A stretch of 64,000 nucleotides of DNA from Mannheimia sp041807705 (GCF_041807705.1 NZ_JBGTYY010000003.1:1-64000), one strand, 5' to 3'; numbered from the stretch's first letter, positions 1-8,753 are shown. The notes: generated by a model from the letters alone, not told the origin. Translations and numbers: made by a program.

Positions 1-1
1 C

Positions 2-76
2 TGTATGCGTAAGCTTTTAACCGTGATTAATGCCATCGTCCGTGATGGCTCACAGTGGAATGCTCACGCGGTTTAA
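2..76 (+). pseudogene. C-terminal tail of an IS110-type transposase (cut by window edge)
   Basis: The open frame entering the window encodes CMRKLLTVINAIVRDGSQWN followed by four residues and TAA. An MRKLLT-x-N-A-hydrophobic-V/R tail is typical of the end of IS110/IS116/IS902 transposases. Only 24 residues are visible, so it may be the end of an intact gene outside the window or a remnant. No terminal inverted repeats are expected for this family, and none are seen. Confidence 0.45.
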
Positions 77-193
77 TTAACGAATTTGTATCTCGCCAAA
101 AATGTTGGGGAGATACAGTTGCTACCTTTTATATGTGGAAAATTTTGCAAATTTTTTGTGAAAAATAACCGCTTGTAAGCTATACTAAAAACG

Positions 194-273
194 CTTGTCG
201 GAGTGCCATAGGGCTGAGATCGCAACTGCGAGATCCGTCGAACCTGTAGGTTAGTACCTGCGTAGGGAACAAG
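194..273 (+). ncRNA. TPP riboswitch (thi box) upstream of thiDE
   Basis: The stretch has the conserved order of a thi box: CTTGTCGGAGTGCC opening strand, GGGCTGAGATC, the AGATCCGTCGAACCTG core, GGTTAGTACCTGCG, and the closing GGGAACAAG that pairs with CTTGTCGG-type sequence. It ends 88 nt before the thiDE start, leaving room for an expression platform. Thiamine pyrophosphate should repress the gene. A second copy serves thiM on the opposite strand. Confidence 0.95.
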
Positions 274-361
274 TTTTACCAAAATTTAGATTATCTATAA
301 ATTTTGGCTCATCACCACACTTCTGATAAGCAAACCCTTCAACTTTTATGAGGATTTTGCT

Positions 362-1879
362 ATGTCTAATTATTCAAACTCTCAATATCAACCTAACGTT
401 ATTTGGACAGTCGCAGGCTCAGATTCCTGTGCCGGAGCTGGATTACAAACCGATTTACATACTTTCCACGATTTTAACCTAGTCGGCTGCTCGGTCGTTA
501 CTTCTGTAACCGCTCAACATCCACACGGTGTGCTTTGTGTAACGCCTGTTGATGATCATACTTTCCGCCAGCAGTTCGAGGCATTACTGATTCAAGGCTA
601 TCCAAATGCAATCAAAATTGGCTTACTTTGCTCACAGGCACAAGTCGAAATTTTATGCGAATATATCCAAAAAATTCGCTCAGAAAGTGAAAATTATTGC
701 TTTGTAGTTTACGACCCTGTTGCGGTGGCAAGTAGCGGACAAGCCCTTTCAGACAGCATTTTATTGCCTGTAGTGCAGGAAAAACTCTACCCATTAGTGG
801 ATTTAATTACCCCAAATGGCACGGAATTAGCTTTACTGACTGAAACTGAAATCAATACGTTTGATGATGTGAAAATTGCTTCTCAAAAGCTGTTTGCACA
901 AGGCGTGAAAGCCGTTTTAGCGAAAGGCGGACATTTTGAATGGCAAGGCGAAAGCGTGTGTGATTACTTAATTACCGCCCAAGAGATTTTCTCTTTTACC
1001 CATCAAAGAGTGCAAAGTGTTAATACACACGGCACAGGTTGCACCTACGCTTCAGCAGTTGGCTCAATGTTGGCAACCGGCTTTGATTTAGCTGATGCCG
1101 TTACAGTTGCGACCGCTTATTTGCAAAAAGGCTTATCGGAAAAACAAGGCAGAGGGCAAACTGCTTTAAGTTCACTTTGTCATACCGGCTACCCTGATGA
1201 TATTACGTTCTTCCCGCAAACCGAGCTGATTTCTGCTCCCTTTAAATTGCCGACAGCCCCTTTTACTCCAACAGAATATCAACTTGGGCTTTACCCTGTG
1301 GTCGATAGTGTTGAATGGATTGAACGCTTAATTTTGAGAGGGGTAAAAACCTTGCAAATTAGAATCAAAAATCGACCGCTTGCAGAGATCGAGCAAGAAA
1401 TTGCCCACTCGGTCGCACTAGCGAAACAGCACAATGTGCGTTTGTTTGTAAATGATTATTGGCAGTTAGCTGTAAAGTATCAGGCTTACGGTGTGCATTT
1501 AGGGCAAGAAGATTTAGCCACTGCCGATTTAAATGCAATTCAACAAGCAGGGCTACGCTTAGGCGTTTCCACACACGGCTATTTTGAAATTATGCGAGCA
1601 TTAGCAATTCAGCCCTCTTATATCGCATTCGGACACGTTTTCCCAACACAAACGAAAGAAATGCCATCGCAACCGCAAGGTTTAACCAATTTAGCCAAAT
1701 ATGTTGAGCTTGTTAAGCCACTTCATATTCCAACAGTCGCGATTGGCGGAATTAGTGGAGAAAGAATTGGGCAAGTGATGAAATGTGGCGTAGGTAGTGC
1801 AGCGGTGGTGAGTGCCATTACCCAAGCAAAAGATTGGCAACAAGCGGTTGAAAATCTGGAAAAATTTGCAAATGTGTAG
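362..1879 (+). CDS. thiDE: ThiD-ThiE fusion: HMP-phosphate kinase / thiamine-phosphate synthase
   Basis: The N-terminal half (about residues 10-275) is a hydroxymethylpyrimidine (phosphate) kinase, with VAGSDSCAGAGLQTDLHT at its start and the anion-hole NTHGTGCTYASA motif near residue 225. The C-terminal part (about 300-505) is a TIM-barrel thiamine-phosphate synthase, with QIRIK, FVNDYW, GVHLGQEDL and AIGGI. One polypeptide thus makes HMP-PP and couples it to thiazole phosphate. H. influenzae has separate thiD and thiE genes, so the fusion is a lineage trait. The gene follows a TPP riboswitch and converges with the thiM arm. No thiC or thiG is visible, which points to salvage of both moieties. 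Confidence 0.95.
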   Translation: MSNYSNSQYQPNVIWTVAGSDSCAGAGLQTDLHTFHDFNLVGCSVVTSVTAQHPHGVLCVTPVDDHTFRQQFEALLIQGYPNAIKIGLLCSQAQVEILCEYIQKIRSESENYCFVVYDPVAVASSGQALSDSILLPVVQEKLYPLVDLITPNGTELALLTETEINTFDDVKIASQKLFAQGVKAVLAKGGHFEWQGESVCDYLITAQEIFSFTHQRVQSVNTHGTGCTYASAVGSMLATGFDLADAVTVATAYLQKGLSEKQGRGQTALSSLCHTGYPDDITFFPQTELISAPFKLPTAPFTPTEYQLGLYPVVDSVEWIERLILRGVKTLQIRIKNRPLAEIEQEIAHSVALAKQHNVRLFVNDYWQLAVKYQAYGVHLGQEDLATADLNAIQQAGLRLGVSTHGYFEIMRALAIQPSYIAFGHVFPTQTKEMPSQPQGLTNLAKYVELVKPLHIPTVAIGGISGERIGQVMKCGVGSAAVVSAITQAKDWQQAVENLEKFANV

Positions 1880-1888
1880 TTAAGGCTA

Positions 1889-1919
1889 ATTTAGGCGGAC
1901 GTAAGCTCCGCCTAATTTG
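1889..1919. terminator. Bidirectional hairpin between thiDE and the MFS gene
   Basis: AATTTAGGCGGA and TCCGCCTAATTT form a 12-bp perfect stem around a 7-nt loop. It sits exactly between two convergent genes and can serve both. Confidence 0.8.
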
Positions 1920-1925
1920 TTTCAG

Positions 1926-3242
1926 TTAAATCTCCGCCAATTCCAAATCTTTGGTTTCGTGCACTTGCCATAACGCCCAGAAGCTGAGTAGTGAGGCAGC
2001 TGATAAATACCCTCCAACGCCAAATAAGCCAAAGTTTTCGTTAATTTTAACGGCGATGATGGTAAACACACTTGCCCCTAAAATGCCTGCTGCGGTATAG
2101 GCAAGAGAAGCCCCAGTATAACGTACTTCCGTTGGGAAGAGTTCGGGTAGAATAACCGCCATCGGGCCGAAACTTAAGCCGATTAAAATCATTCCAATGG
2201 TTAAGAAAATGAATATTGAAGTTGGTGTGCCGTTTTCGAGGAAAAACGGCATTGTTAAGCCGTAAATGACAGTTGCTCCTGTGGCGATTAGTAGCAATAA
2301 ACGGCGTCCGATTTTGTCGGAATATAAACCAGAGAAGAAGATCGCAATGCCAAAAATTACGGAGGTAATCAGTAAGTATTGGGTGTACATATTCGCTGGT
2401 AGTCCTAAACCTGTAGCGTAACCTGCTTCAGATACCGCAACTGGGCTTTTCACAAAAATCGGGGTAAAGGCAACTAAAATATAGAATAGCACATAGCCTG
2501 CGGTAGCAATGAACACGCCAATCATAAACGGCTTGAAATGCTTGATAAAAAGTGTTTTAAGTGGGGTGTGGCGGTTTTTACCTTGCTGTTCTGCTTTGAG
2601 GAAAATCGGGCTTTCGCTGATTTTAATGCGGATATATAAGCCGATAAAAATCATAACAATAGAAGCCACGAAGGGAATTCGCCACGCCCAATCTAAAAAG
2701 GCTTGCTCACCATAAATTAGGTTTACGAGGTAGAACGCTCCGTTTGCCAATAGTAAGCCGATGGGAGCTCCCATTTGTGGAAAAATACCATAAAACGCCC
2801 GCTTGTGTTTTGGGGCGTGTTCGGTTGCTACTAATGCCGCTCCGCCCCATTCGCCGCCCAAGCCTAAACCTTGTCCAATTCGGCATAAGCAGAGTAGCAC
2901 CGTTGCCCAAATGCCAATGGCGGCATAGTTCGGCAGTAAACCAATCGCGACTGTAGATAAGCCCATCAATAGTAGCGAGGCAATCAGCGTTTGTTTACGT
3001 CCATATTTATCGCCAAAATGCCCGAAAATAATCGACCCCATCGGGCGAGTGAAAAAAGCAAGGGCAAGAACAGAAAGCGACATTAATTGGTTAGAAACAA
3101 GGTCATCGCTATTAAAAAACTGCACATTAAATACCAGCACCGCCGCCATTGTATAGATATAGTTATCAAAATATTCAATGGCTGTACCAACCATTGAGGC
3201 AACGGCAACTTTGGTTGGGCTTGATTGCGTTGGTTTAGACAT
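1926..3242 (-). CDS. MFS transporter of the thiamine salvage operon (ThiU-like)
   Basis: A 438-residue major facilitator with about 12 hydrophobic segments and the metabolite:H+ symporter signature GHFGDKYGRKQ in the loop after TM2, matched by YSDKIGRR in the second half. It resembles the H. influenzae HI0418 family, placed next to thi genes and proposed from comparative genomics (named ThiU) to import a thiamine precursor. The start overlaps the end of thiM by 8 bp and has a GGAGG ribosome site inside thiM, so the two are translationally coupled under one TPP riboswitch. Coupling to the hydroxyethylthiazole kinase suggests hydroxyethylthiazole as substrate. That is inference, and HMP is the alternative. 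Confidence 0.8.
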   Translation of the reverse strand: MSKPTQSSPTKVAVASMVGTAIEYFDNYIYTMAAVLVFNVQFFNSDDLVSNQLMSLSVLALAFFTRPMGSIIFGHFGDKYGRKQTLIASLLLMGLSTVAIGLLPNYAAIGIWATVLLCLCRIGQGLGLGGEWGGAALVATEHAPKHKRAFYGIFPQMGAPIGLLLANGAFYLVNLIYGEQAFLDWAWRIPFVASIVMIFIGLYIRIKISESPIFLKAEQQGKNRHTPLKTLFIKHFKPFMIGVFIATAGYVLFYILVAFTPIFVKSPVAVSEAGYATGLGLPANMYTQYLLITSVIFGIAIFFSGLYSDKIGRRLLLLIATGATVIYGLTMPFFLENGTPTSIFIFLTIGMILIGLSFGPMAVILPELFPTEVRYTGASLAYTAAGILGASVFTIIAVKINENFGLFGVGGYLSAASLLSFWALWQVHETKDLELAEI

Positions 3243-4053
3243 ATTCTACCTCCGCATATTGCTCAACTGTTTCTGGCGTTAAAGCACCTAACTCATCTAA
3301 CAGATTAACGGCAAATTGCCCGTATTGAGTAGGTTTAAGCGATTTTGCAGCTATTTCGCCTGCAATCGCATAGGCAGTACAAGCCTCAACAACGGCGTTG
3401 AAATAGTGTTCTTTCTCGGCAACCGCTAAAAATGCACCGCAAATGGCACTCAATAAACAGCCTGAAGCGGTAATTTGTGGGAACATTGGGCTGCCGTTTT
3501 TCAGCAATGCTGTGCGTAAGCCATCGCTTACCACATCGGTTTCGCCACTAATAGCTACTAAGGTTTTATAACGTTTCGCAACCTGTTGTGCGATTTCTAC
3601 AACGCTGTGCGAGCCTTCCCCAGCATCAACCCCTTTGGCTTGCCAGTTTACGCCTGCGAGAGTGGCAAATTCCCCAGCATTGCCTCGAATAGCGGTAAAT
3701 TGGATTTCATTCAATAAGGTTTCAACGGTTTGACGGCGAAAAGGCGTTGCCCCCACACCAACGGGGTCAAGCAGCACAGGGATGCCTAAACGGTTGGCTG
3801 TTTTTCCTGCCAGCACCATTGCTTCAACCTCTTTGCCAATGAGTGTGCCGATATTAATTACTACTGCTTTGCTTAAGGCTGGCACGGTTTCCATTTCCTC
3901 AATGGCAGCTGCCATAATCGGCGAAGCTCCGAGAGCTAATAAGCCGTTGGCGGAAAAGTTAGCGGCAACAATGTTGGTAATATTGTGAACAAGCGGTCGA
4001 TTTTGCCGAATTTTTTGCAAATAGATAGATTGAAATGGGGTAGATGTGGTCAT
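3235..4053 (-). CDS. thiM: Hydroxyethylthiazole kinase
   Basis: A 272-residue ribokinase-fold enzyme that phosphorylates 4-methyl-5-(2-hydroxyethyl)thiazole for thiamine salvage. Visible motifs are PLVHNITNIV and GASPIMA near the N-terminus, VLLDPVGVGATPFR near residue 95, and TASGCLLSAICGAF near residue 195 (the GC-x-LSA anion hole carrying the catalytic Cys). Length matches the family. The start has a GAGGAA ribosome site. First gene of the riboswitch-controlled thiM-MFS unit. Confidence 0.95.
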   Translation of the reverse strand: MTTSTPFQSIYLQKIRQNRPLVHNITNIVAANFSANGLLALGASPIMAAAIEEMETVPALSKAVVINIGTLIGKEVEAMVLAGKTANRLGIPVLLDPVGVGATPFRRQTVETLLNEIQFTAIRGNAGEFATLAGVNWQAKGVDAGEGSHSVVEIAQQVAKRYKTLVAISGETDVVSDGLRTALLKNGSPMFPQITASGCLLSAICGAFLAVAEKEHYFNAVVEACTAYAIAGEIAAKSLKPTQYGQFAVNLLDELGALTPETVEQYAEVEYV

Positions 4054-4121
4054 CGTTTATTCCTCATTGTATTGAAAAAAACAATGCACCAACACAAACG
4101 GGAATAGAACGGTTTTAAGCC

Positions 4122-4210
4122 TTTAGTTTCCTACGTCAGTGCTAACTGCATCAGGTTCAACGGGTATTTCTCAGCTTGCTTTATGAGATATAAAACAAGC
4201 ACCCCGACTA
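4122..4210 (-). ncRNA. TPP riboswitch upstream of thiM
   Basis: On the minus strand the sequence runs TAGTCGGGGTGCTTG, then CTGAGAAATACCCGTTGAAC, CTGATGCAGTTAGCACTG and CGTAGGAAACTAAA. These are the thi-box blocks GGGGTGC, CTGAGA, ACCC-TTGAACCTGA and CGNAGGGA in correct order. It ends about 70 nt before thiM. Confidence 0.95.
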
Positions 4211-4253
4211 AATGAGAGCTCAATATAAAACTTTAGAAAATAGTTGTAAAGAT

Positions 4254-6035
4254 TTAAGCCGCTTCTCGATGATAAAACCGCAAACTATGCTCTTTTTGGC
4301 GGGCGGAGCTAAAGGCGGAAACCCGTTTTAAGTAACCGATAACACGAGTGCCATAGTCAATGTTTTTAGAGCCGCATTTGGAGCAACTATGCAGAGTACG
4401 TTTGTCTATATGGTTGCATTCATTGCAAATGGTAATTTTAACGTTAATGCAGAAATAGTTGCAGCCTGTTTTGGCAGCGGTGTCTAATAATGAACGGTAG
4501 CCATTGGCGGTTAAGGCTTCATCAAGGTTTAAATGCAGAGCGGATCCGCCATCTAGCCATTCAATTAGTTCTTTACCGTGTAGCAAGAATTTATCAAGGG
4601 CATTAATTTCTTCATCTTCAACCACATAGAAATAAGAGTTGTAGCAATCACGAGGCACGAAGTAGCCGTCTGTTTTATCCCATTTTGCATTTTTTACCCC
4701 TAAATTTTCGGCAGGGACAAATTCGGTGTTGAATTTCACGCCATATTGCTGGCTGGCAGCTTGATTTGCCTCAAAAATAGTTTTTAAGCGAGATTGTACA
4801 AAGTCAATATATTCGGGGTTATAACCCACTTTTAAGCCTTGCGATTCAGCCGCTTCCGCCATTCCGTTAATACCAATGGTAAGGAATTGTTTATCGAGTG
4901 AAATAAAGCCAGCCTCATAAACAGGGAGCATTCCGTTGGCTAAATATTTTTCCATTAATTTTCGGTAAGCGTATTGATATTTATGGATCTTGCTGACTTC
5001 TTGGCTCAAATCACGCTTATCTTGCACTAAACGGTTCATATTAATTGTAATTACATTTATTGAGCCTGTTGCAACACCGCCTGCACCGAGCGAGTAAGAG
5101 AAAGTGTGATCGCTAATTTCATTGCGTAAACGGCAGCAAGAGGCGAGCGAATCAGGGTTATCTGACTGATAAATAAAAAAGGAATTACCTTGTGCCAATT
5201 CATTTGCCATTTGGTTGACAAATTCATCATCTTTGCATTTGCCTTGCTCAGTTAGCATTGCGGCGGTTACAACTGGGAAGGTAAGAATGGCTTTGCTGCG
5301 TTCTTTGTTAAACCATTGCATAAAGAAAAGCTGCAATTTAGCGGTGGTTTCCCAGTTTGGTTTTTCAAAATCAGGGAACACAAAGTTGCCGAACATTGCC
5401 TCGAAATAGAATTTATCGTAAACCGAAATATTCCAAAACACGCTTTGATAGCCCCGTGCCGCCGCAGGTTGGTTGATACTGTAAACGACTTGTTGAAGGT
5501 GGTTTTCAATGTCTGAGCGGTGCGTTTCTAAATAGTTATCGCCATAATCTTTACGGGCAAAGTAGTCAAAGTAGGTTAGAAATTCAACGGTTGCAACTGC
5601 CCCTGCAAATTGTGAGCTGATGGCAAAAACAAAATTAATAAAAGAGCCACAGAAAGAAGCGAGATGTTTTGGAGCTTTGGATTCACCCCCCAGTTTGGTT
5701 AAGCCATCTCGTAAAAACGGATACATCGTAACAGATACACAGTAAGGCTTGAGGCTGGTTTCATCGTGAACGTAAATTTCGTGTGTTTCAATTTGGCGGA
5801 GATATTCACAAGCGGTCTCTTTTCCAAAAAGTTTTGCAATTTTTTTGCTAACTTTTGCTCGATTAATTTGCACAAAAAGATCTTTCATCAGCTCGTTTTC
5901 CATTGTAGCGATATTTTTTTGTGTTACGTTGGCGTTAGCATCCATTTTTGAGCCATCAGCGGCATTTTTAGCTTGAATGTAATGATCGATAAATTTTAAT
6001 TTGCGTGATAGTTGTTCCTCTTCTAATCGAATCAT
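4254..6035 (-). CDS. nrdD: Anaerobic ribonucleoside-triphosphate reductase lacking the ATP cone
   Basis: A glycyl-radical enzyme of 593 residues that reduces ribonucleotides to deoxyribonucleotides without oxygen. The active-site SCCRL is at residues 299-303. A zinc site is formed by C537, C540, C551 and C554. The radical glycine lies in RVIGYL (G567). E. coli NrdD is about 710 residues because of an N-terminal ATP-cone. Here the protein begins almost directly with the catalytic domain, as in the shorter phage T4-type enzymes, so the usual dATP shut-off is probably missing. The start ATG shares ATGA with the nrdG stop, giving translational coupling. Order is activase first, reductase second, the reverse of the common arrangement. 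Two NrdR boxes precede the operon. Confidence 0.92.
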   Translation of the reverse strand: MIRLEEEQLSRKLKFIDHYIQAKNAADGSKMDANANVTQKNIATMENELMKDLFVQINRAKVSKKIAKLFGKETACEYLRQIETHEIYVHDETSLKPYCVSVTMYPFLRDGLTKLGGESKAPKHLASFCGSFINFVFAISSQFAGAVATVEFLTYFDYFARKDYGDNYLETHRSDIENHLQQVVYSINQPAAARGYQSVFWNISVYDKFYFEAMFGNFVFPDFEKPNWETTAKLQLFFMQWFNKERSKAILTFPVVTAAMLTEQGKCKDDEFVNQMANELAQGNSFFIYQSDNPDSLASCCRLRNEISDHTFSYSLGAGGVATGSINVITINMNRLVQDKRDLSQEVSKIHKYQYAYRKLMEKYLANGMLPVYEAGFISLDKQFLTIGINGMAEAAESQGLKVGYNPEYIDFVQSRLKTIFEANQAASQQYGVKFNTEFVPAENLGVKNAKWDKTDGYFVPRDCYNSYFYVVEDEEINALDKFLLHGKELIEWLDGGSALHLNLDEALTANGYRSLLDTAAKTGCNYFCINVKITICNECNHIDKRTLHSCSKCGSKNIDYGTRVIGYLKRVSAFSSARQKEHSLRFYHREAA

Positions 6036-6505
6036 AGCGTTGCTCCTTTGATAAATAAGTGGTTTAGATTTTCGTTAGTGCGTAAATCAATAAAACGTTG
6101 GTTAGTGGTTAGGCTGTTTAATCCGCCTCGTTCGGCAATCCAACGACCTGTTTTTAAGTAAGTTAATTCAGCCAGTAAATAAGGAGGTACGTCGTGCCGT
6201 TCCAAGCCTGTGTAGAGGCAAGTTTGTAGCCCTTGTTGTCGGCAAAGTTTTAGTAAAGAGAGTAATGTTTCCACCTGCCATTCTCCGCCCATAAAAAGCA
6301 CACAACTAATTAAACCCTGATAGCGTGTGAGGCGTTCAGCGAGATAATCAATCGTCAGTTCTTTTCCTTTGCTAGCTTTCCAGCTTTCTACACTATGGCA
6401 GCCTTTACAGCCAAGCGGGCAGCCTGTAATCAGAAAAGCGAGTGAGGTTTCATTCGGCACTTCTTGCCAAACAATTTGCTCTGAGCTGAATCGAAGATTT
6501 TCCAT
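6032..6505 (-). CDS. nrdG: Anaerobic ribonucleotide reductase activating protein (radical SAM)
   Basis: A 157-residue radical SAM activase that installs the glycyl radical on NrdD. The cluster motif CPLGCKGC (CxxxCxxC) lies at about residues 29-36, followed by HSVESW and the glycine-rich FMGGEW. The length fits NrdG. The stop overlaps the nrdD start. No strong Shine-Dalgarno is visible in the AT-rich leader, and the proximal NrdR box ends 14 nt before the start codon. Confidence 0.92.
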   Translation of the reverse strand: MENLRFSSEQIVWQEVPNETSLAFLITGCPLGCKGCHSVESWKASKGKELTIDYLAERLTRYQGLISCVLFMGGEWQVETLLSLLKLCRQQGLQTCLYTGLERHDVPPYLLAELTYLKTGRWIAERGGLNSLTTNQRFIDLRTNENLNHLFIKGATL

Positions 6506-6518
6506 TTTTACTTTATTA

Positions 6519-6534
6519 ACACAATATATTGTGT
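6519..6534. promoter_or_regulatory. NrdR box, proximal
   Basis: ACACAATATATTGTGT is a perfect 16-bp palindrome and matches the NrdR box consensus (acaCwATATAtWGtgt). It lies 14-29 bp upstream of the nrdG start. Confidence 0.9.
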
Positions 6535-6550
6535 TTTTTAATAATTTTTA

Positions 6551-6566
6551 ACACTATATATAGTAT
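6551..6566. promoter_or_regulatory. NrdR box, distal
   Basis: ACACTATATATAGTAT matches the NrdR consensus with one arm slightly degenerate. It starts 32 bp from the proximal box, about three helical turns, which is the spacing usual for paired NrdR boxes. Confidence 0.88.
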
Positions 6567-6679
6567 GTTAGATCTGTTAGGCTGAGAAAGTAAAGAGCAA
6601 AAAATATGAAAAATCAGTTGAAATTTGAAGATGTGAATAAAATCAAAAAGATAGTGAATTGTAAATTTTTGGCGAAAAA

Positions 6680-6706
6680 AAGACCGTGTAAAAAATACAC
6701 GGTCTT
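6680..6706 (-). terminator. Terminator of ilvGM
   Basis: AAGACCGTGTA and TACACGGTCTT form an 11-bp stem with a 5-nt loop. On the minus strand it is followed by a run of seven T, so it ends the ilvGM transcript directly after ilvM. Confidence 0.88.
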
Positions 6707-6717
6707 GAAAAGTTTGA

Positions 6718-6936
6718 TTAATTGATCTCAATAACATCAAACAGTTTTTCTAATTGATGGGTTAAAAGTGAAAGCTGGCGGTTGCTCACTAAAATTAATT
6801 TTAGTTCAAATGTCGCATCATTTGATTCCACGTTCAAACTTTTTACTTCAAAACCACGATGGCGGATTACTCTTAAAATACGCTCTAAGGTTTCAGGGCG
6901 TTTGTTCGCTTTAATGCTTAATTGATACTGTTCCAT
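6718..6936 (-). CDS. ilvM: Acetolactate synthase II small (regulatory) subunit
   Basis: A 72-residue ACT-domain protein (MEQYQLSIKANKRPETLERI start) that supports IlvG in branched-chain amino acid synthesis. The start is taken at the ATG at 6936, 10 nt after the ilvG stop and preceded by AGGAGA seven bases upstream. A longer frame begins upstream but would overlap ilvG and lacks such a site. A strong terminator follows, so ilvE, ilvD and ilvA are not part of this transcript. Confidence 0.92.
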   Translation of the reverse strand: MEQYQLSIKANKRPETLERILRVIRHRGFEVKSLNVESNDATFELKLILVSNRQLSLLTHQLEKLFDVIEIN

Positions 6937-6946
6937 CTGCGTTCTC

Positions 6947-8599
6947 CTATACATCGTCATCTAGCATATCGGCATTGCAAGCACCCGGTGGAACAAGCGG
7001 CCATACGTTGTCTTCTTGTGGAATGCAAACGTGGAGTAGGTAAGCCCCTTTTGCATTGAGCATTCTGTTGATCGCATCGGAGACTTCATTCGCTTTTTCA
7101 ATACGCTCGCCTTGAATATCAAAGGCTTTTGCCAGCATTACAAAGTCTGGGTTATCGTCTAAAATTGTATGGCTGTAGCGACCGTGAAAGAATAGCGATT
7201 GCCATTGACGAACCATTCCTAAGCGTTGGTTATCGAGCAATAAAATTTTAACAGGCAAATTGGCTCGTTTGATTGTGCCAAGCTCTTGAATATTCATTAG
7301 AATTGAGCCATCGCCTGTAATCACAATCACTTGATCGTCAGGGCGAGCCACTTGAGCCCCGATTGCCGCAGGTAAGCCAAAGCCCATTGAACCAAAACCT
7401 GCTGAGGTAATGTAATTTTTCGGGTCAAAATAGCTTAAATGTTGTGCCGACCACATCTGGTGTTGCCCAACATCGGTGGTTACCACGCTATTTTTCGTTT
7501 TACGGTTAGATAAGGTATGCAAGAGAGCTACCGCATCAATATCGCCATTGCCGCTATTTTCTTGATATTGGAAGCCAAATTGCTGTTTTAAATTACGCAC
7601 ATCTTCACGCCAAGCCTCAATATTGAGCGGTTGAGCTAAGTAATCCACAGCTTCAATGAGACTGCCTTTTAATGCCACTTGAGCTTGGCGAAGTTTGTTG
7701 ATTTCCGCGTTATCAATATCAATATGAATCACTTTTGCGTGAGGGGCAAAGGTGTCTAATTTGCCTGTTACACGGTCATCAAAACGAGCTCCACAGGCAA
7801 TCAGTAAATCGCACTCCTGTACCGCATAGTTAGCCGCTTTTGTACCGTGCATACCGATCATACCCATATAAAGCGGATCGGTTGGATCGATAGTGCCTAA
7901 CCCTTTTAAGGTGGAAACAGACGGAATATTTGCAATTTTTACAAAATTTCTGACCGCTTGCACACCGTTTGCCATTCCTACACCACCGCCGACATAAAGC
8001 ACCGGTCGTTTAGCTTCCGCTAATAATTGCTTCGCTTGTGCTAATTTTTCTGCATTTTGGGCAGGAGCTTCTTCTTTAGCATAAACAATAGGTTGGGCAT
8101 TAGTCAGTGCTAATTGTACATCTCGTGGGATATCAACCAGCACAGGGCCCGGTCTGCCACTTTGGGCAATTTGGAATGCAAGAGCTAAAATTTCAGGTAA
8201 TTCTTCAATATTTTGCACGATAAAACTGTGCTTAGTACAAGCTAAAGATAAACCCAGTACATCTGCTTCTTGGAATGCGTCCGTTCCGATTAAATGGCTG
8301 GTAACTTGCCCTGTAATAGCAACTACAGGAATGGAATCTAGGGCTGCATCCCCTAAGCCGGTAATTAAATTGGTTGCACCCGGGCCGGAAGTTGCGATAC
8401 AAACACCTACTTTGCCTGTTGAGCGGGCATAGCCAATAGCCGCCATTGCCGCCCCCTGTTCGTTACGGCAGAGAAGATGATCTAAGCCCGAATCGTAAAT
8501 GTCATCATAGGTTGGCATTATTGCCCCACCCGGGTAGCCGAAAATAGTGGTTACGCCTTGAGCTTTAAGGCTCTCGGTAACTAATCTTGCCCCATTCAT
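6947..8599 (-). CDS. ilvG: Acetolactate synthase II large (catalytic) subunit
   Basis: A ThDP enzyme of about 550 residues that condenses pyruvate or 2-oxobutyrate with pyruvate. Visible are the FGYPGGAIMP N-terminal block, the FAD/central domain with YVGGGVGMANG, and the ThDP motif GDGSILMNIQEL ending at the conserved Asn of LLLDN. The start is placed at MNGARLV (8599), which aligns with known IlvG starts and follows an AAGGA site. An in-frame ATG 11 codons upstream has no such support. The upstream region is shared with the divergent nrfA promoter. I saw no convincing Ile/Val/Leu-rich leader peptide. Confidence 0.93.
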   Translation of the reverse strand: MNGARLVTESLKAQGVTTIFGYPGGAIMPTYDDIYDSGLDHLLCRNEQGAAMAAIGYARSTGKVGVCIATSGPGATNLITGLGDAALDSIPVVAITGQVTSHLIGTDAFQEADVLGLSLACTKHSFIVQNIEELPEILALAFQIAQSGRPGPVLVDIPRDVQLALTNAQPIVYAKEEAPAQNAEKLAQAKQLLAEAKRPVLYVGGGVGMANGVQAVRNFVKIANIPSVSTLKGLGTIDPTDPLYMGMIGMHGTKAANYAVQECDLLIACGARFDDRVTGKLDTFAPHAKVIHIDIDNAEINKLRQAQVALKGSLIEAVDYLAQPLNIEAWREDVRNLKQQFGFQYQENSGNGDIDAVALLHTLSNRKTKNSVVTTDVGQHQMWSAQHLSYFDPKNYITSAGFGSMGFGLPAAIGAQVARPDDQVIVITGDGSILMNIQELGTIKRANLPVKILLLDNQRLGMVRQWQSLFFHGRYSHTILDDNPDFVMLAKAFDIQGERIEKANEVSDAINRMLNAKGAYLLHVCIPQEDNVWPLVPPGACNADMLDDDV

Positions 8600-8722
8600 T
8601 AATGTTGTGTCCTTGATATTTTTATTATGCAAAAAGAAGCTGTATAAATACCATAAATTCAGTCTTTTTTAAACTTTATTTTAGCTAAATAAAAGTCGTT
8701 TTTATTTAACAAAATAGCTGTT

Positions 8723-8738
8723 TACCTCTTAAGAGGTA
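8723..8738. promoter_or_regulatory. NarP/NarL 7-2-7 site upstream of nrfA
   Basis: TACCTCT-TA-AGAGGTA is a perfect inverted pair of the NarL/NarP heptamer separated by 2 bp, the 7-2-7 layout that NarP recognises. It is centred 30 bp upstream of the FNR-type site, close to the roughly 33-bp offset known for the E. coli nrfA promoter. Confidence 0.88.
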
Positions 8739-8753
8739 TTTTCCTTAATTTTA

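Noticed and set aside
6606..6725. 39-codon plus-strand frame (MKNQLKFEDV...) between nrdG and ilvM
   Set aside because: It reads straight through the ilvGM terminator stem, has only a weak ribosome site, and is low-complexity Lys/Ile sequence.
8600..8700. Ilv leader peptide/attenuator upstream of ilvG (a 9-codon frame MVFIQLLFA)
   Set aside because: No ribosome site, no run of regulatory codons, and no pause/terminator hairpin pair before ilvG.
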